This document shows positions 1-10,295 of a stretch of DNA of 64,000 bases, piece after piece; position 1 is the first letter of the stretch, and every line of letters starts with the position of its first letter. The position numbers and the translations under genes were made by a program. The stretch spans positions 41,461,284-41,525,283 of the forward strand of contig CM071568.1 in assembly GCA_036426205.1 (NCBI GenBank), read 5' to 3'. The notes beneath the pieces are model-generated. The model was given only the letters and a program-made list of their open reading frames with translations, had not been told where the DNA came from and ran no database searches. Origin of the DNA: Ascaphus truei (lineage: Eukaryota > Chordata > Amphibia > Anura > Ascaphidae).

Positions 1-712
1 GCCTCATATCAGGGCCTCCCAGCAGATCAGGCAATGGACTACCAACAAGTAAAAGCCGCCATACTGGATCGCTTAGGTCTGACCCCAGAGACCTACCGGC
101 AGCAGTTCAGGAACCTGAAGTACACCGCTAAGATGAGACACCGGGTCCTCGCTCAGCGGTTATTGGACATGTGAACTCGCTGGATACCCGAGGAGCGCAC
201 TAAGGAGGCAATTCTTGAGCAAGTTGTTTTGGAACAATTCCTACAGATAATACCCCCTTCAGCACACTCGTGGCACACTCGTGGGTAAAACGTCATGCTG
301 CTGAAACTTTAGCTTTGGCGGTTGAGAACTTCCTTGAGGCCGAGGATCAGGCGAGTGCCCTGGACCTGACGGATCCAACTTCACCGGCACTTGCGGACAC
401 CCAAAAAGGGAGATCGGAAAAACGGGGAAACTACGGCCCCTCCATACGCATCCGCCAAGTGCCACGAAACGAGCAGTCCTTCCAACAAAGAAGAAGTCAA
501 AACGCCGGGCACCGCCGAGACCCTCATCCCCTTCCTGATGTCGGCTCATCGCCAAATAAGAGGAACTTCAGAGGATGTCGCACACAGGACCCATCGGAGG
601 TCTGGTCTCCAGTATCCAGTCCCGCTGAGCGGTATCCACGGCACCCTCCGGCAAGGGAACCCTCTCCATGTTCAGCCTGCGGAGAACAAGGCTACCGTCA
701 TGTGGACTGTCC
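1..712 (+). pseudogene. gag: Gag capsid with SCAN-like fold and degenerate zinc knuckle
   Basis: Frame 1 opens inside the capsid: a YRQQFRNLKY-type helix, an LAQRLLDM-type helix, then KEAILEQVVLEQFLQIIP, which matches the core of vertebrate SCAN domains (the KEQILELLVLEQFL type). A stop interrupts after LLDM (about 170). A short duplication of cacactcgtgg near 265-283 throws the reading into frame 3, where AHSWVKRHAAETLALAVENF continues the SCAN-like helices. Near 668-710 a CCHC box is visible as CSACGEQGYRHVDC, where the usual His position is Tyr, so the zinc knuckle is probably dead. SCAN-like Gag forms the particle shell in the cytoplasm of an active element. Confidence 0.75.
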
Positions 713-1247
713 ACAGATGGAATGCTCCTTCAGCAGGACTGTCGCCTCTGCCTTCCCCAGAGAAAGTGGCAAGCCCTGGCTACTTCCAGTCCAGATTGGT
801 GGTAAAACTGTCCAGGCCCTTATAGATTCAGGTTCTGGAAAAACGCTGGTCTTCCGGGAACTGTAACCGCCTGACGTGCTTTCCTTTGACTCCCCATGGA
901 GTATAGAGTGTATACACGGCAATGTAAAAGGGTATCCGACGGCCAAAATCCTGCTACAGGTGAAAGGTCAGGAGGCCAGGATCGAAGTAGGAGTCGCTCT
1001 TTGGCTCCCTGCCCCCGTTTTGCTCGACCGTGACTGGCCTTTCTTTTCAAACCTAATGGCTCCAGTCTCTCAGGAGGAGCCTCATTCTCTGACTCAGGAG
1101 AAACCTGGTAAACTGTTCCCCTTTTTGGCCGACCTGTTCCCCAGGTTCCAAAGACTCGGAGGCAAAGACGCTGTGACAAACAGTACTGGTTGCAGAAATC
1201 TGGGACTCAAGGTGGCCATACTAATAGGCATAAGTCACAAGTCATGA
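713..1247 (+). pseudogene. Retropepsin-like protease, one in-frame stop
   Basis: Frame 3 continues from the Gag region. ALIDSGSGKTLV near 810-845 is the aspartic protease active-site loop (DSG instead of the commoner DTG or DSA), and PVLLDRDWP near 1010-1040 is the conserved C-terminal segment before the second hydrophobic loop. A TAA at 864-866 interrupts the chain between them, with good homology on both sides. After 1040 the sequence is a poorly conserved linker leading toward integrase; nothing in it resembles reverse transcriptase. In the parent element this enzyme would cut Gag-Pol. Confidence 0.65.
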
Positions 1248-1329
1248 CTGGGGATGGCCAGAAAGGGGAGAGATAGGCCCTGGAGATTTACCAGAGCTAT
1301 GTCTCCCTGATTTTCACCAGAGGCAGAGG

Positions 1330-2638
1330 GAAGACCCAGTCCTGGCCAAACAATATGATAACGTGGTAAAGATTGATGACCAGATATTGAATGCACAAGG
1401 GGTAATGGTGTTCCCTCATTTTGAATTGAAGAATGATCTCCTGTATAGGGTGAACAAGCAGACACAAACAGGGGAGGTCACCAGAAAAATATTGGTTCCC
1501 AAGGCGTTTGTTAAAACTGTCTTCATCCTAGCCCATACTGTCCCTTGGTGTGGTCACCTGGGTAGAGATAAAACCTTGGACCGTATTTCGTTCCGCTTCT
1601 ATTGGCCAGGGATGCATAGTGACATTGCTAAGTTATGTGCGGCATGTCCTGAGTGCCAGCTAACTAGTCCGAAGGGAGAAAAACCAGCCCCCTTGGTTCC
1701 TCTACCCTTGGTGTCCGTTCCCTTTGAGAGGATTGGTGTAGACTTGGTAGGACCGCTGGAGCCTTCTGCGAAAGGACACAGGTTTATTCTCGTAATAGTC
1801 GACTATGCAACAAGATATCCTGAGGCGTTCCCCCTGAGGACAGCAACAGCGTTCCCCCTGAGTAGCCAACAAATTGTTGGAGCTGTTCTCATGGGTTTGA
1901 CTTCCCCAGGTTATGTTGACAGACCAAGGTACAAATCTTATGGCTAAACTGATGCAGGATGTCTTAAAATTACTAGAGGTCAAGTCTGTTCGGACATCTG
2001 TCTACCATCCACAAACTGACGGATTGGTGGAAAGATTTAACCGAACTCTAAAAAGTGTGCTGAGAAAATTTGTAGATTCAGAGAAGAGAGCCTTGGATGA
2101 TCTTCTCCCTTTTCTGCTGTTTGCAGTGCGGGAAGTTACCCAGGCCTCCACGGGATTCTCTCCATTTGAACTGCTGTATGGCCGCCAACCCCGGGTATCC
2201 TAGACCTCCTAAAGGAGTCCTGGGAGGAACAGCGGTCCCCTTCTAGGAATACCCTGCAACATGTACTAGACCTTAGGAAGCGCCTAGATGTGGTCGGCCA
2301 TTTTGCTAGGGAGAATCTTAGATCAGCCCAGGATAGTCAGGAGAGACATTACAATCAGAATGCTCGCATGAGAGTGTTTCACCCAGCAGACCAGGTGATG
2401 TTATTATTACCCAGTTGTGAGAGTAAACTCCTAGCCAAATGGCAGGGCCCATTTGAAGTACTCCGCCGCACAGGTGATGTGGATTACGAGATCGCTCAAC
2501 CAGTCCAGGAAGGGTAAACAAATTTACCATGTGAACTTGCTGAAACCCTGGAAGGTGCAGCGGTCTCTATTCATCCACCCGGTGGAGGAGGAAATGGACC
2601 TGGGTCCTCAGCCCCCACGGGAGAACATCATGGGTGAA
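1330..2638 (+). pseudogene. Ty3-type integrase with GPY/F module, frameshifted
   Basis: The zinc-binding HHCC region is visible: His near 1532 and 1552 (GHLGRDKT), and CAACPEC near 1640-1660. The catalytic core follows: Asp in VDLVGPL (about 1738), a frame change between about 1885 and 1913, then LTDQGTNL (second Asp, about 1920) and DGLVERF (catalytic Glu, about 2020). Stops occur at about 2203 and 2515. The C-terminal part keeps KWQGPFEVL (GPY/F motif, about 2440) and a terminal IYHVNLLKPW segment after another frame change. No chromodomain is seen. Such integrases insert the cDNA copy into nuclear DNA; this copy cannot be functional. Confidence 0.8.
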
Positions 2639-2640
2639 TA

Positions 2641-3480
2641 ACCCCCCTTCTCCAATATACACACACACACATAATAACCACCCCCCATTACACACAAATA
2701 AATAACCCCACCTTCCCCAATATACACAACACCTTTCCCCCAATACACACACCCGCCACACTCAATTATCCACCCACACTCAATTATTCCCCTCCCACCC
2801 CCAACATTCAATTATCCCCCAGAGAATTATCCAAACACGCACTTATAGCCCTTACTTCCAGCACTTGGAGTAGTTCTCAGAGTTCTTCCCTGGCATTCCT
2901 GAAAGACACTATTAGCCATGACTGAGCTCTCCGCTGGTGTGTTTGATGGACCAAGCAGAGAAGCCTGGCAGGCAGACATGTGTCTTTCAGGGGCACTCCT
3001 CTGCAAAGTCCGTTTTGGCCGTTACTGGTTTAGGCTGAAGTGCGTAAGGGATAGGAGGGTGAGATGGCTCAACTTCCAGCGCAGAATGGCAGTGCTGCAG
3101 GCAGATTCCCCAGGACCCAGGACTAGAGTTACGACGGGCTTCCCTCCCGTGTTGGCTGTCTTGCGAGCCCCTCCATTTCACACCTTGCAAGCCCCCTCTA
3201 TTTCCCCCTGTCTCACTCTTATCCCCTCACCACCTCTCTTACACCCCCTCTCTCCTCTCACTCTCACCATACCCATCAATTACCCCATTCTCACTCAATC
3301 CCCCTCCTCACACTCATTCCCCCCTTACTCCACACACACACACAAAATCCCACCCATAAAATACATACAACCCCCCCACCTCCCAAATATATTTAAAAAA
3401 AAACACCCCACAAATACATAAAAAATAATAACCCTAACCCCTAAATACAAACAACCCCCTCAAATACATACAAACCCCTC
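2641..3480. repeat. C/A-rich low-complexity DNA with a non-repetitive island
   Basis: ACACAC and CCCCA-type simple sequence fills 2641-2830 and 3180-3480. A normal-composition island (about 2880-3130) lies between them and shows no recognisable domain. Reading frames here are composition artefacts. Confidence 0.7.
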
Positions 3481-3660
3481 CACCTCCCAAATACATTCAG
3501 AAAAAAACCCACCCCCAAATACATACAAACCCACCAGTCCCCAAATACATACAAACCCCCCAGTCCCCAAATACATACAAACCCCCCACCCCCAAATACA
3601 TACAACACTCCACAACCCAAATACATACCAAAAAAAACCGCCACCCCCAAATACATACAA
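3481..3660. repeat. Minisatellite, CCCAAATACATACAAACC-like unit
   Basis: At least six diverged copies of a roughly 20-25 bp unit containing AAATACATACAAACC with variable C-runs. The minus strand reads as a Tyr/Val/Gly-rich frame only because of the repeat. Confidence 0.85.
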
Positions 3661-3689
3661 ACTTACCTACCTTGAGGATGGTTTCAAGC

Positions 3690-4042
3690 CTCAGGCTGGG
3701 CCTGGCTGTCCGTCGTCCTCTTGTTGCCTATACATCCCAGCTCTCCCCCAGCTGTGGGCCTACCGCACTGACATTAACACTGTCCCATGCCGAGCTTATG
3801 ATGTCTGTGTGCGCCGTGCCTCCATCTCATGACGGTGCCCGCCAGAAGCTGAGCCCAGCTTTCTTCCGGCGCGTGCCGACATCATAGAGGCCTGGTGCGT
3901 GCTGACATCAGAAGCTCGGCATGGGACCGTGTTAGTGTGGTGAGGCCTACAGCTGTTGAGGGCCGGGCCCGACAGCAATGAGCTGCTAGAAGTGGCTGAA
4001 TGAGCCGCATGTGGCTCAGGAGCCGCAGGTTGCCAACCCCTG
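3690..4042. mobile_element. End of a non-autonomous hAT-like element
   Basis: The right edge reads as the reverse complement of CAGGGGTTGGCAACCTGCGG, a terminus of the form common in vertebrate hAT (Charlie-type) elements, and is preceded by a small palindrome (GAGCCGCATGTGGCTC). The following 8 bases (4043-4050) would be the target duplication, but I could not find the matching left end, so the left limit is approximate. Confidence 0.5.
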
Positions 4043-4486
4043 GTCTAGTGTTAAAAATATTGTGTTTATTGCAAACCTATTTATTTTTTGGGGCCATAAC
4101 AGTTGTGTCGTTCTCAAAGTTCAACAGGCACCTGTTGACTAGACCCAACTCATCACATTCTGCATGGATCTATCCGTCAATATATATCACAGTCAACAGA
4201 GCTAGTTAATAAATAAATATATATATATCATGTACATTTTCAAGGCAAAATTGTTAAAGAACCCAATAATCAAATACACATGCAGAAAGTATTTATAAAA
4301 ACATACCACACACCACAACTCTTTCCACAAAATGGTCCTTATCCTACCTCAAGGCAATTATGTTACTGCTTACATTTCCCAAGCTACATGAAGTTTTTTT
4401 TGTCTTCTAACATGGTATATACAAGTCCAAGGATTGCTAAAATACATGTATTATACTTGAAGTACTGTATAACATAGTTTAATTAC
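4043..4486. other. No gene seen
   Basis: AT-rich unique-looking DNA with short TA runs near 4205-4225. I see no coding or repeat signal beyond this. Confidence 0.6.
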
Positions 4487-5330
4487 TTATAAGAGTAGCC
4501 CTCTTTCCCCCCGTGTCTGGGGAGGAACTACCAGTACTGCTACTACCTGTTGGCTACCAGGAGGCCTGAGTCTCCGCCACTGGGAGCCTGGGGTGATATC
4601 TTGTTTGTCTCGGTGCAGCGCCTCCACATGCGAGGGATCCCAATGTGGTGGGATAAGCCCTTCACAGGAACAATACCAGTAATACACACACTTGGGTATA
4701 TAATAACAACCTTTACTAAACACACAAGAAACAGTACCCAGTACCACACAGTATAATATGCCCAACCTAGTACCACCAGTGAGTGTCCCCAAAGTACATA
4801 GGGTGCTTGGCACCAATACACTGATGTCCTTTTCCCCTAATGTCAGTGCCTACCCAACAGTGTAGGAGATAACGATATCAGTGGAATGTTGGTACACTTG
4901 TTGAGGTACCTGCCCGGGGCTCCAGCACCCGGGTTCTGCAGATTTACAAAGGGGATCCGTCTGATCCAACATTGTCGTCGTCAGCAATGGCGTCCACCTC
5001 CACGTGGGGTGAACTCCCGCTGGATGGTATCACCATAAAAAAGTCTCTTATAATGAAGGTGGTGTGGTCCCAGATCATAGGCCACAATCACCGCGTGGTG
5101 TCTCACTGGTGCTATCACTGACTATAAGCAGCTACTGGGGAAAGAACCTAGCTATGGACTTGCCCTGTAGCAGCCACAGCCTGTTGTGAGTCGGGGCCTA
5201 TCTGGGGCCTAAGGGGGGAGATCTGGCCTAGTCCCGGAGACTACTGCTCCCTGGACACTATCTGCTCCATTGAAGCCCCCCTTCCGACTGACGTGGTCCC
5301 AGGTGCGCCAAAAGTATCAATCCCTTACTT
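4487..5330 (-). repeat. LTR-like repeat, family shared with 55.9-56.5 kb
   Basis: Aligns by eye to 55931-56480: both have a GGAGGTC/GGAGGCC box, GGGAGCCTGGGGT, a GTGCAGCGCCTCCAC box, GAGGGATCCCA, a CACAGGAACA box and ACAGT-rich stretches, in the same order. The GCAGCGCCTCCA box also recurs near 57105 and 62350. The minus strand is favoured because related sequence at 57.1-57.7 kb has its polypurine tract on that strand. No reading frame is conserved. It is probably an LTR or untranslated part of an LTR retroelement; class uncertain. Confidence 0.45.
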
Positions 5331-6335
5331 CCTGCACAGCCGCAGTCTCCCCCCATTCCCCCAAACCACCGTAGGAGGTAAAACGAGGTCGGGGCTACAT
5401 AAGGATGAATGGATAGATGATTTATCCTTTGTTAAAGGAGTAATACTGACATGTAGATGAGGATTCATATACTGTAGTTCATGCAGTCCATGGGGAATAT
5501 ACAGGAAGGAAATAATCTTTTAAAAATGTACATGCTGAGTGATTTAGTTTTGTAGCACAGGCCCAAATGAAGTTCAGAGTCTTATGAAATTGCCTTCTAG
5601 GAAGTGTATAGTTTTAAGATGTACATGTTAAAAGTAAAGCAATTGCATAATAAGGAAATATCATAATAATATCAGCCAGCAATGTTGTCATAATGAACAA
5701 AAATGATTGTTTAAAAGCGCAACCAGAAAGATGATGTAGTTGTATTTGAGTGAGTTTTCTGATTCTGTACATATTCTGTACATCCTAACCCTAGGTATTG
5801 CTGTATAATCTGTGTAAAATGTAAAGCATGTGAAATGGGCTTCTTTACTTTACTACTGTAGTTTACAGTACATATTTCATACATACAGTAAACCCCTCAG
5901 TGTTCATTTGCATTTCATCAACCAGAATCCTTGCCTGCCGTTTAACCACTGTATAACATAACTATATGAGAAGTAGATTTGGGGTACCCGCAGAAGACAT
6001 GCAAACACGTGAGTTCCTTATCTATTATGAGATTAAAAAATTATCGTGTTCTCACATAAAACAAGTCAAAGTAAACTTGGATTATATGATTGAGATAACT
6101 TTCTTGAACATCATCTTTGGCAATGAAAATAAGAAACTCAGGAAAATACCCCAGAATATATTAGAATATGTTTTTTTTGTTGCAGAATATAACATGTATG
6201 TGGGATTTTCTAATGAAATATTTAGAAGAAAATGCAAGAGGGAAGGAAGTGAGTTTAAAATGTAGCTAGCAAAGTGTAAAAAAAAAGGGTTAGAAGTCAA
6301 ACTAGTAGATATGAGACAGTCAAGATCTTGGAGTG
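5331..6335. other. No gene seen
   Basis: AT-rich DNA with scattered TACAGTA/TACTGTA motifs. A 99-codon plus frame at 5966-6265 matches nothing I know and has no supporting signals. Confidence 0.6.
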
Positions 6336-6338
6336 AGG

Positions 6339-6381
<43 letters not shown>

Positions 6382-6592
6382 GAGAGAGAGAGATGAGAGA
6401 GAGAGACGAGAGAGAGAGACGAGAGAGAGAGACGAGAGAGAGAGAGAGACGAGAGAGAGAGTGAGACAAGAGAGAGAGAGACGAGAGAGACGACAGAGAC
6501 GAGAGAGAGAGACGAGAGAGATGAGAGAGAGACGAGAGAGAGACGAGAGAGAGAGACGAGAGAGAGACAGAGAGAGAGACAGAGAGAGACAA
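6336..6592. repeat. GAGA/CGAGAGA microsatellite
   Basis: Pure purine runs of (GA)n interrupted by CGAGAGA, about 255 bp. It replaces the 3' end of the adjoining transposase remnant. Confidence 0.95.
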
Positions 6593-6596
6593 CGCG

Positions 6597-7048
6597 CGAT
6601 CACAATGGGCAACACAGTCGCAATGTGGTCTATATATTTATTGCAGCGTTCCATGGTGAGTACATCGTTCCAAAAAACTCATTATGCCTTTCGCCAACTA
6701 ATCCTTTTTGGAGGGTTTCACCACTTTCCGGATATGGTCCTTCAGCTGATGCCAGACCATTTCGATCGGATTGAAGTCTGGCGATCTGTCATTGGAAAAA
6801 AAGGGCAATTAGTTTAAGAGATACAGTACACAGTAAAAACAGTGGGGAAAAAATGAGACACGGTTACCGCACTTACTCCGTTGGCGTCTTCACCCAGTTG
6901 ATGCCGCGCTCAAGGATATGCGCTGTTGACGCTGTGTGCTTCGGATCGATGTCCTGGTAGAAACGGTGACCATCCGGGAACTCGCGTGTGATGTATTCCA
7001 CTATCTCAGGCACAATTTTATCTTGGAAGAAAGCTTTATTCATGATTC
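6597..7048 (-). pseudogene. Tc1/mariner-type transposase, two exons with a GT-AG intron
   Basis: Minus-strand exon 7048-6887 encodes [20 protein letters not shown] followed by QDIDPKHTA and [11 protein letters not shown] 101-bp intron (6886-6786) begins GTAAGT and ends CAG. The next exon (6785 downward) gives SPDFNPIEMVWHQLKDHI. Joining at these sites restores the reading frame exactly across the E-S-P junction typical of this transposase family. The second Asp (QDID) and the Glu (NPIE) are about 32 residues apart by my count, two short of the D34E norm. The first Asp and all N-terminal parts are missing; an acceptor-like TTGTTATAG precedes 7048. A TAG at the KD*L position and the microsatellite at the C-terminus make it a pseudogene. 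Confidence 0.75.
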
Positions 7049-7084
7049 CTATAACAAGAAAAGAAAAGTGCTCAAAAAACTGCA

Positions 7085-7340
7085 CAATAGTACAGTACAG
7101 TGCATAAGGCTACACTAGTACAGTACAGTGCATAAGGCTACATTATATTTTATATATTTATTACAGTATTACAGCACAGTTCTACAGTATCAAAATGCAG
7201 CAATATAAAAATATATATACTGTTGTAATATAAATATAAAAAATATATTTACTGTTGTAATATAAATATAAAAAATATATATACTGTTGTAATATAAATA
7301 TAAAAAATATATACTGCTGTAATATAAACATAAAAAATAT
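7085..7340. repeat. Short tandem repeats: TACAGTACAGTGCATAAGGC and an AT-rich unit
   Basis: Two copies of a TAGTACAGTACAGTGCATAA-type unit occur at 7089-7141, followed by about four copies (7205-7340) of a roughly 45-bp unit containing TGTTGTAATATAAATATAAA. No gene. Confidence 0.8.
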
Positions 7341-7573
7341 ATAGTTACATAGTTACATAGTTACATAGTAGATGAGGTTGAAAAAAACGTACGTCCTCAA
7401 GTTCAACCTATGCTACATTTAGACAACAGATACTTTATACTATATCTATACTTACTTATTGATCCAGAGGAAGGCAAACAAAAAACCCCATTAAGGGGAA
7501 AAATGAATTCCTTCCTGACTCCAAGAATTGGCAATCGGATTAATCCCTGGATCAAAATCCTTCCCATGTATAC

Positions 7574-9880
7574 TTATTTGGTATATCCCTGTATACCTTT
7601 CCCATCTAAAAAGATGTCCAACCTTTTTTTGAACAAATCTATTGTATCTGCCATCACAGTCTCTATGGGTAATGAATTCCACATTTTAACTGCCCTTACT
7701 GTAAAGAACCCTTTCCTTTGTTGCTGGTGAAATTTCCTTTCCTCCAACCTTAAGGGATGGCCCTGAGTCCTTAGTACTGCCCATGGGATGAATAGTTCTT
7801 TTGAAAGCTCCTTGTATTGTCCCTGAATATATTTGTATATAGTTATCATATCCCCTCTTAGACGCCTCTTTTCTAATGTAAATAAATCTAATTTAGCTAG
7901 CCTCTCCTCATAAGTTAGAATGTCCATACCCTTTATTAATTTGGTGGCTCTTCTCTGCACTCTCTCTAGTTCCATAATGTCTTTTCTTAGGATTGGTGCC
8001 CAAAATTGTACTCCATATTCAAGGTGTGGTCTTACTAATGCTTTGTAAAGGGGCATAATTATGTTTACTTCCCTTCCATCCATTGCCCGTTTGATGCAAG
8101 ATAAGATCTTGTTTGCCTTTGCAGCTACTGCATGACATTGGGCACAATTGCTAAGCCTGCTGTCTACAAGCACTCCTAAATCCTTCTCCGTCAAGGATTC
8201 CCCCAATATATCTCCATTTAATTTGTAAGTCGCCTTTTTATGCTTGTATCCCAAATGCATAACTTTACATTTATCTCTATTAAACCTCATCTGCCATTTA
8301 CCTGCCCACGTTTCCAGTCTCTCCAAGTCCTTCTGAAGAGAAATTACATCCTGCTCTGATTCTATTACCTTACACAATTTAGTATCATCAGCAAAGATGG
8401 AGACTTTGCTCTCGATCCCAACCTCAAGGTCATTAATAAACAAGTTAAAAAGCAGGGGTCCCAGTACCGATCCCTGAGGTACTCCACTCACGACTTTAGC
8501 CCAACCTGAAAAAGTTCCATTTATGACAACCCTCTGTTGTCTGTCCTTTAACCAGTTTTCAATCCAGGTGCATATATTATTACTGAGTCCAACTTTCTGT
8601 ATTTTGTACACCAACCTCTTGTGTGAAACCGTATCAAAAGCCTTTGCAAAATCTAAGTAGACTACATCAACGGCATTACCCTGGTCTAGATTCCTACTTA
8701 CCTCCTCAAAGAAACAAATAAGGTTAGTTTGGCAAGATCTATCCTTCATAAATCCATGCTGACTATTACTAATAATGTTATTTTCCATTAGGTATTCCTG
8801 AATATTATCCCATATTAAACCTTCAAGTAGTTTCCTTACTATTGAAGTCAGGCTTACAGGTCTGTAATTTCCCGGTTGTGATCTAGCTCCCTTTTTAAAT
8901 ATAGGCACCACATCTGCTTTACGCCAATCTTGTGGTACTGAGCCTGTGGAAATTGAGTCCTTGAATATTAAATATAATGGTTTTGCTATTACTAAGCTTA
9001 ACTCCTTGAGAACTCTTGGATGTATGCCATCGGGGCCAGGTGCCTTATTTACTGTAATTTTTTCAAGTCGCTTATGAACTTCTTCCTCAGTTAACCAATT
9101 GTTCATTAATATGGAGGTTGTGGCTTCCTCCTGCGGCACTACTATTGAACTTGATTCTTCCCTGGTAAACACAGAGGCAAAGAATTTGTTTAATACCTCA
9201 GCTTTTTCCTTATCTCCAATAATCTGCCCACCCATCTCACACTGAAAGGGTCCTATATTTTCTTTTCTCAATTTTTTGTTATTAAGGTACTTAATGAATT
9301 TTTTAGGGTTGACCTTACTTTCTATTGCAATCCTTTTTTCATTATCCATTTTTGCTAATTTGATTGCCCTTTTGCAATTTTTGTTACATTCCTTATCATT
9401 CTGATACGATGTCTCTGTCCCTTCTGACTTAAAGAATCTAAACGCCTTCCTCTTCTTGTCCATTTCCTCCCCTACCTGTTTATTTAGCCACATTGGTTGT
9501 GACTTATTTCTTTTATACTTATTACCCAAGGGTATACACTGATAAGTGTGCTTTTCTAACAATGTTTTAAAGACTGACCATTTATCTTCTACATTTTTCC
9601 CTGCAAAAACATCATCCCATTGTATTACTACTAGATTAGACTTCAGTTTATTAAAATCTGCCTTTCCAAAGTTGAAGGTCTTTGTTGAACCCAAGTAATC
9701 TGTTTGTTGATAATTTAATTCAAATGAGACCATGTTATGATCACTGTTACCCAAATGTTCCAGGACTTGAATATTTGTTATTACTTTAAGATTGTTTGAT
9801 ATGACCAAATCCAGAACTGCCCCTCTCCTGGTTGGTTCCTCAATAATTTGGGTCATATAATTGTCTTTAAGCACCCCCAA
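7574..9880 (-). CDS. CR1 ORF2 protein: end of endonuclease, reverse transcriptase, C-terminal region
   Basis: A 768-codon open frame. Residues about 15-60 (AVLDLVISN, then SDHNMVSFEL) are the last blocks of the apurinic-like endonuclease. The reverse transcriptase follows: DWRKADVVPIFKKG (about 317), NYRPVSLTS, DFAKAFDTVSH (about 410), GVPQGSVLGPLLF (about 470) and FADDTKL (about 495, catalytic Asp pair). The C-terminal conserved region ends in a WNSLPIETV-type segment near the stop. Family ORF2 is about 900-1000 residues; this one lacks most of the endonuclease, so it cannot nick targets. The uninterrupted length suggests recent mobilisation before the deletion. It copies LINE RNA at the target site in live elements. 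Confidence 0.85.
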   Translation of the reverse strand: MGVLKDNYMTQIIEEPTRRGAVLDLVISNNLKVITNIQVLEHLGNSDHNMVSFELNYQQTDYLGSTKTFNFGKADFNKLKSNLVVIQWDDVFAGKNVEDKWSVFKTLLEKHTYQCIPLGNKYKRNKSQPMWLNKQVGEEMDKKRKAFRFFKSEGTETSYQNDKECNKNCKRAIKLAKMDNEKRIAIESKVNPKKFIKYLNNKKLRKENIGPFQCEMGGQIIGDKEKAEVLNKFFASVFTREESSSIVVPQEEATTSILMNNWLTEEEVHKRLEKITVNKAPGPDGIHPRVLKELSLVIAKPLYLIFKDSISTGSVPQDWRKADVVPIFKKGARSQPGNYRPVSLTSIVRKLLEGLIWDNIQEYLMENNIISNSQHGFMKDRSCQTNLICFFEEVSRNLDQGNAVDVVYLDFAKAFDTVSHKRLVYKIQKVGLSNNICTWIENWLKDRQQRVVINGTFSGWAKVVSGVPQGSVLGPLLFNLFINDLEVGIESKVSIFADDTKLCKVIESEQDVISLQKDLERLETWAGKWQMRFNRDKCKVMHLGYKHKKATYKLNGDILGESLTEKDLGVLVDSRLSNCAQCHAVAAKANKILSCIKRAMDGREVNIIMPLYKALVRPHLEYGVQFWAPILRKDIMELERVQRRATKLIKGMDILTYEERLAKLDLFTLEKRRLRGDMITIYKYIQGQYKELSKELFIPWAVLRTQGHPLRLEERKFHQQQRKGFFTVRAVKMWNSLPIETVMADTIDLFKKRLDIFLDGKGIQGYTK

Positions 9881-10218
9881 AAACCTGTTCCCTTTTGTTG
9901 TATTGCTAATCTCAAATTCCGAAAAAGAGAATAACCCTCTAAATTAACTGTCCAGTCATGAGTTTCATCCCACCATGTTTCAGTAATGCCTATTATATCA
10001 TACTGCTCCCTTGCAGCTATTAATTCAAGCTCCCCCATTTTATCTGTCAGGCTTCTTGCATTAGCAAGCATGCGTTTCAGTTTTTTTTCAGCCTGTACTA
10101 TTATCTTATCTGCTCCTTCCTTTTTGCTCCCACTTTGTTTAGTCTTTAGAAGTTTTCTAGTATTATCTGTATTTACTATGGGTGTCTCACTGCTTGTCAA
10201 ACTTGCACTTGCCCCCAT
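9853..10218 (-). pseudogene. N-terminal part of CR1 endonuclease, internally deleted
   Basis: MLANARSLTDKMGELELI, then IIGITETWWDE and LEGYSLFR match the first endonuclease blocks (Asn of NARS, Glu of TETWW). The chain then jumps into KGTGFWGCLKTII at a different position, so roughly 150 residues with the catalytic Asp/His region are missing. The break lies near 9885-9935. Confidence 0.75.
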
Positions 10219-10295
10219 TCTACCTCCATACCACCTTGTATCCTCATCTATACCATTTAGTTCATTATCTGTTTCATTCCCCTCCCCCCTCCATC

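Larger units (their letters stand above)
1..2640 (+). mobile_element. Gmr1-like Ty3/gypsy retrotransposon, truncated and decayed
   Basis: The order read on the plus strand is capsid (SCAN-like), a CCHC-like knuckle, aspartic protease, then integrase, with no reverse transcriptase between protease and integrase. Gmr1-type Ty3 elements are known for carrying integrase upstream of reverse transcriptase, and their Gag capsid is the accepted ancestor of the SCAN domain, so capsid type and domain order agree. The 5' LTR and N-terminal Gag lie outside the window. The reverse transcriptase and RNase H expected after the integrase are absent, because CA-rich low-complexity DNA starts at 2641. Several stops and frame changes make it inactive. 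The alternative is an ordinary-order element with an internal deletion of RT/RNase H. Confidence 0.75.

Noticed and set aside
3441..3660. Tyr/Val/Gly-rich minus frames, possible membrane protein
   Set aside because: Minisatellite translation.
5966..6265. 99-codon plus frame
   Set aside because: AT-rich, no similarity I recognise, no promoter, splice or polyadenylation context.
6311..6817. Arg/Glu-rich plus frame and Leu/Ser-rich minus frames
   Set aside because: Pure translation of the GAGA/CGAGAGA microsatellite.
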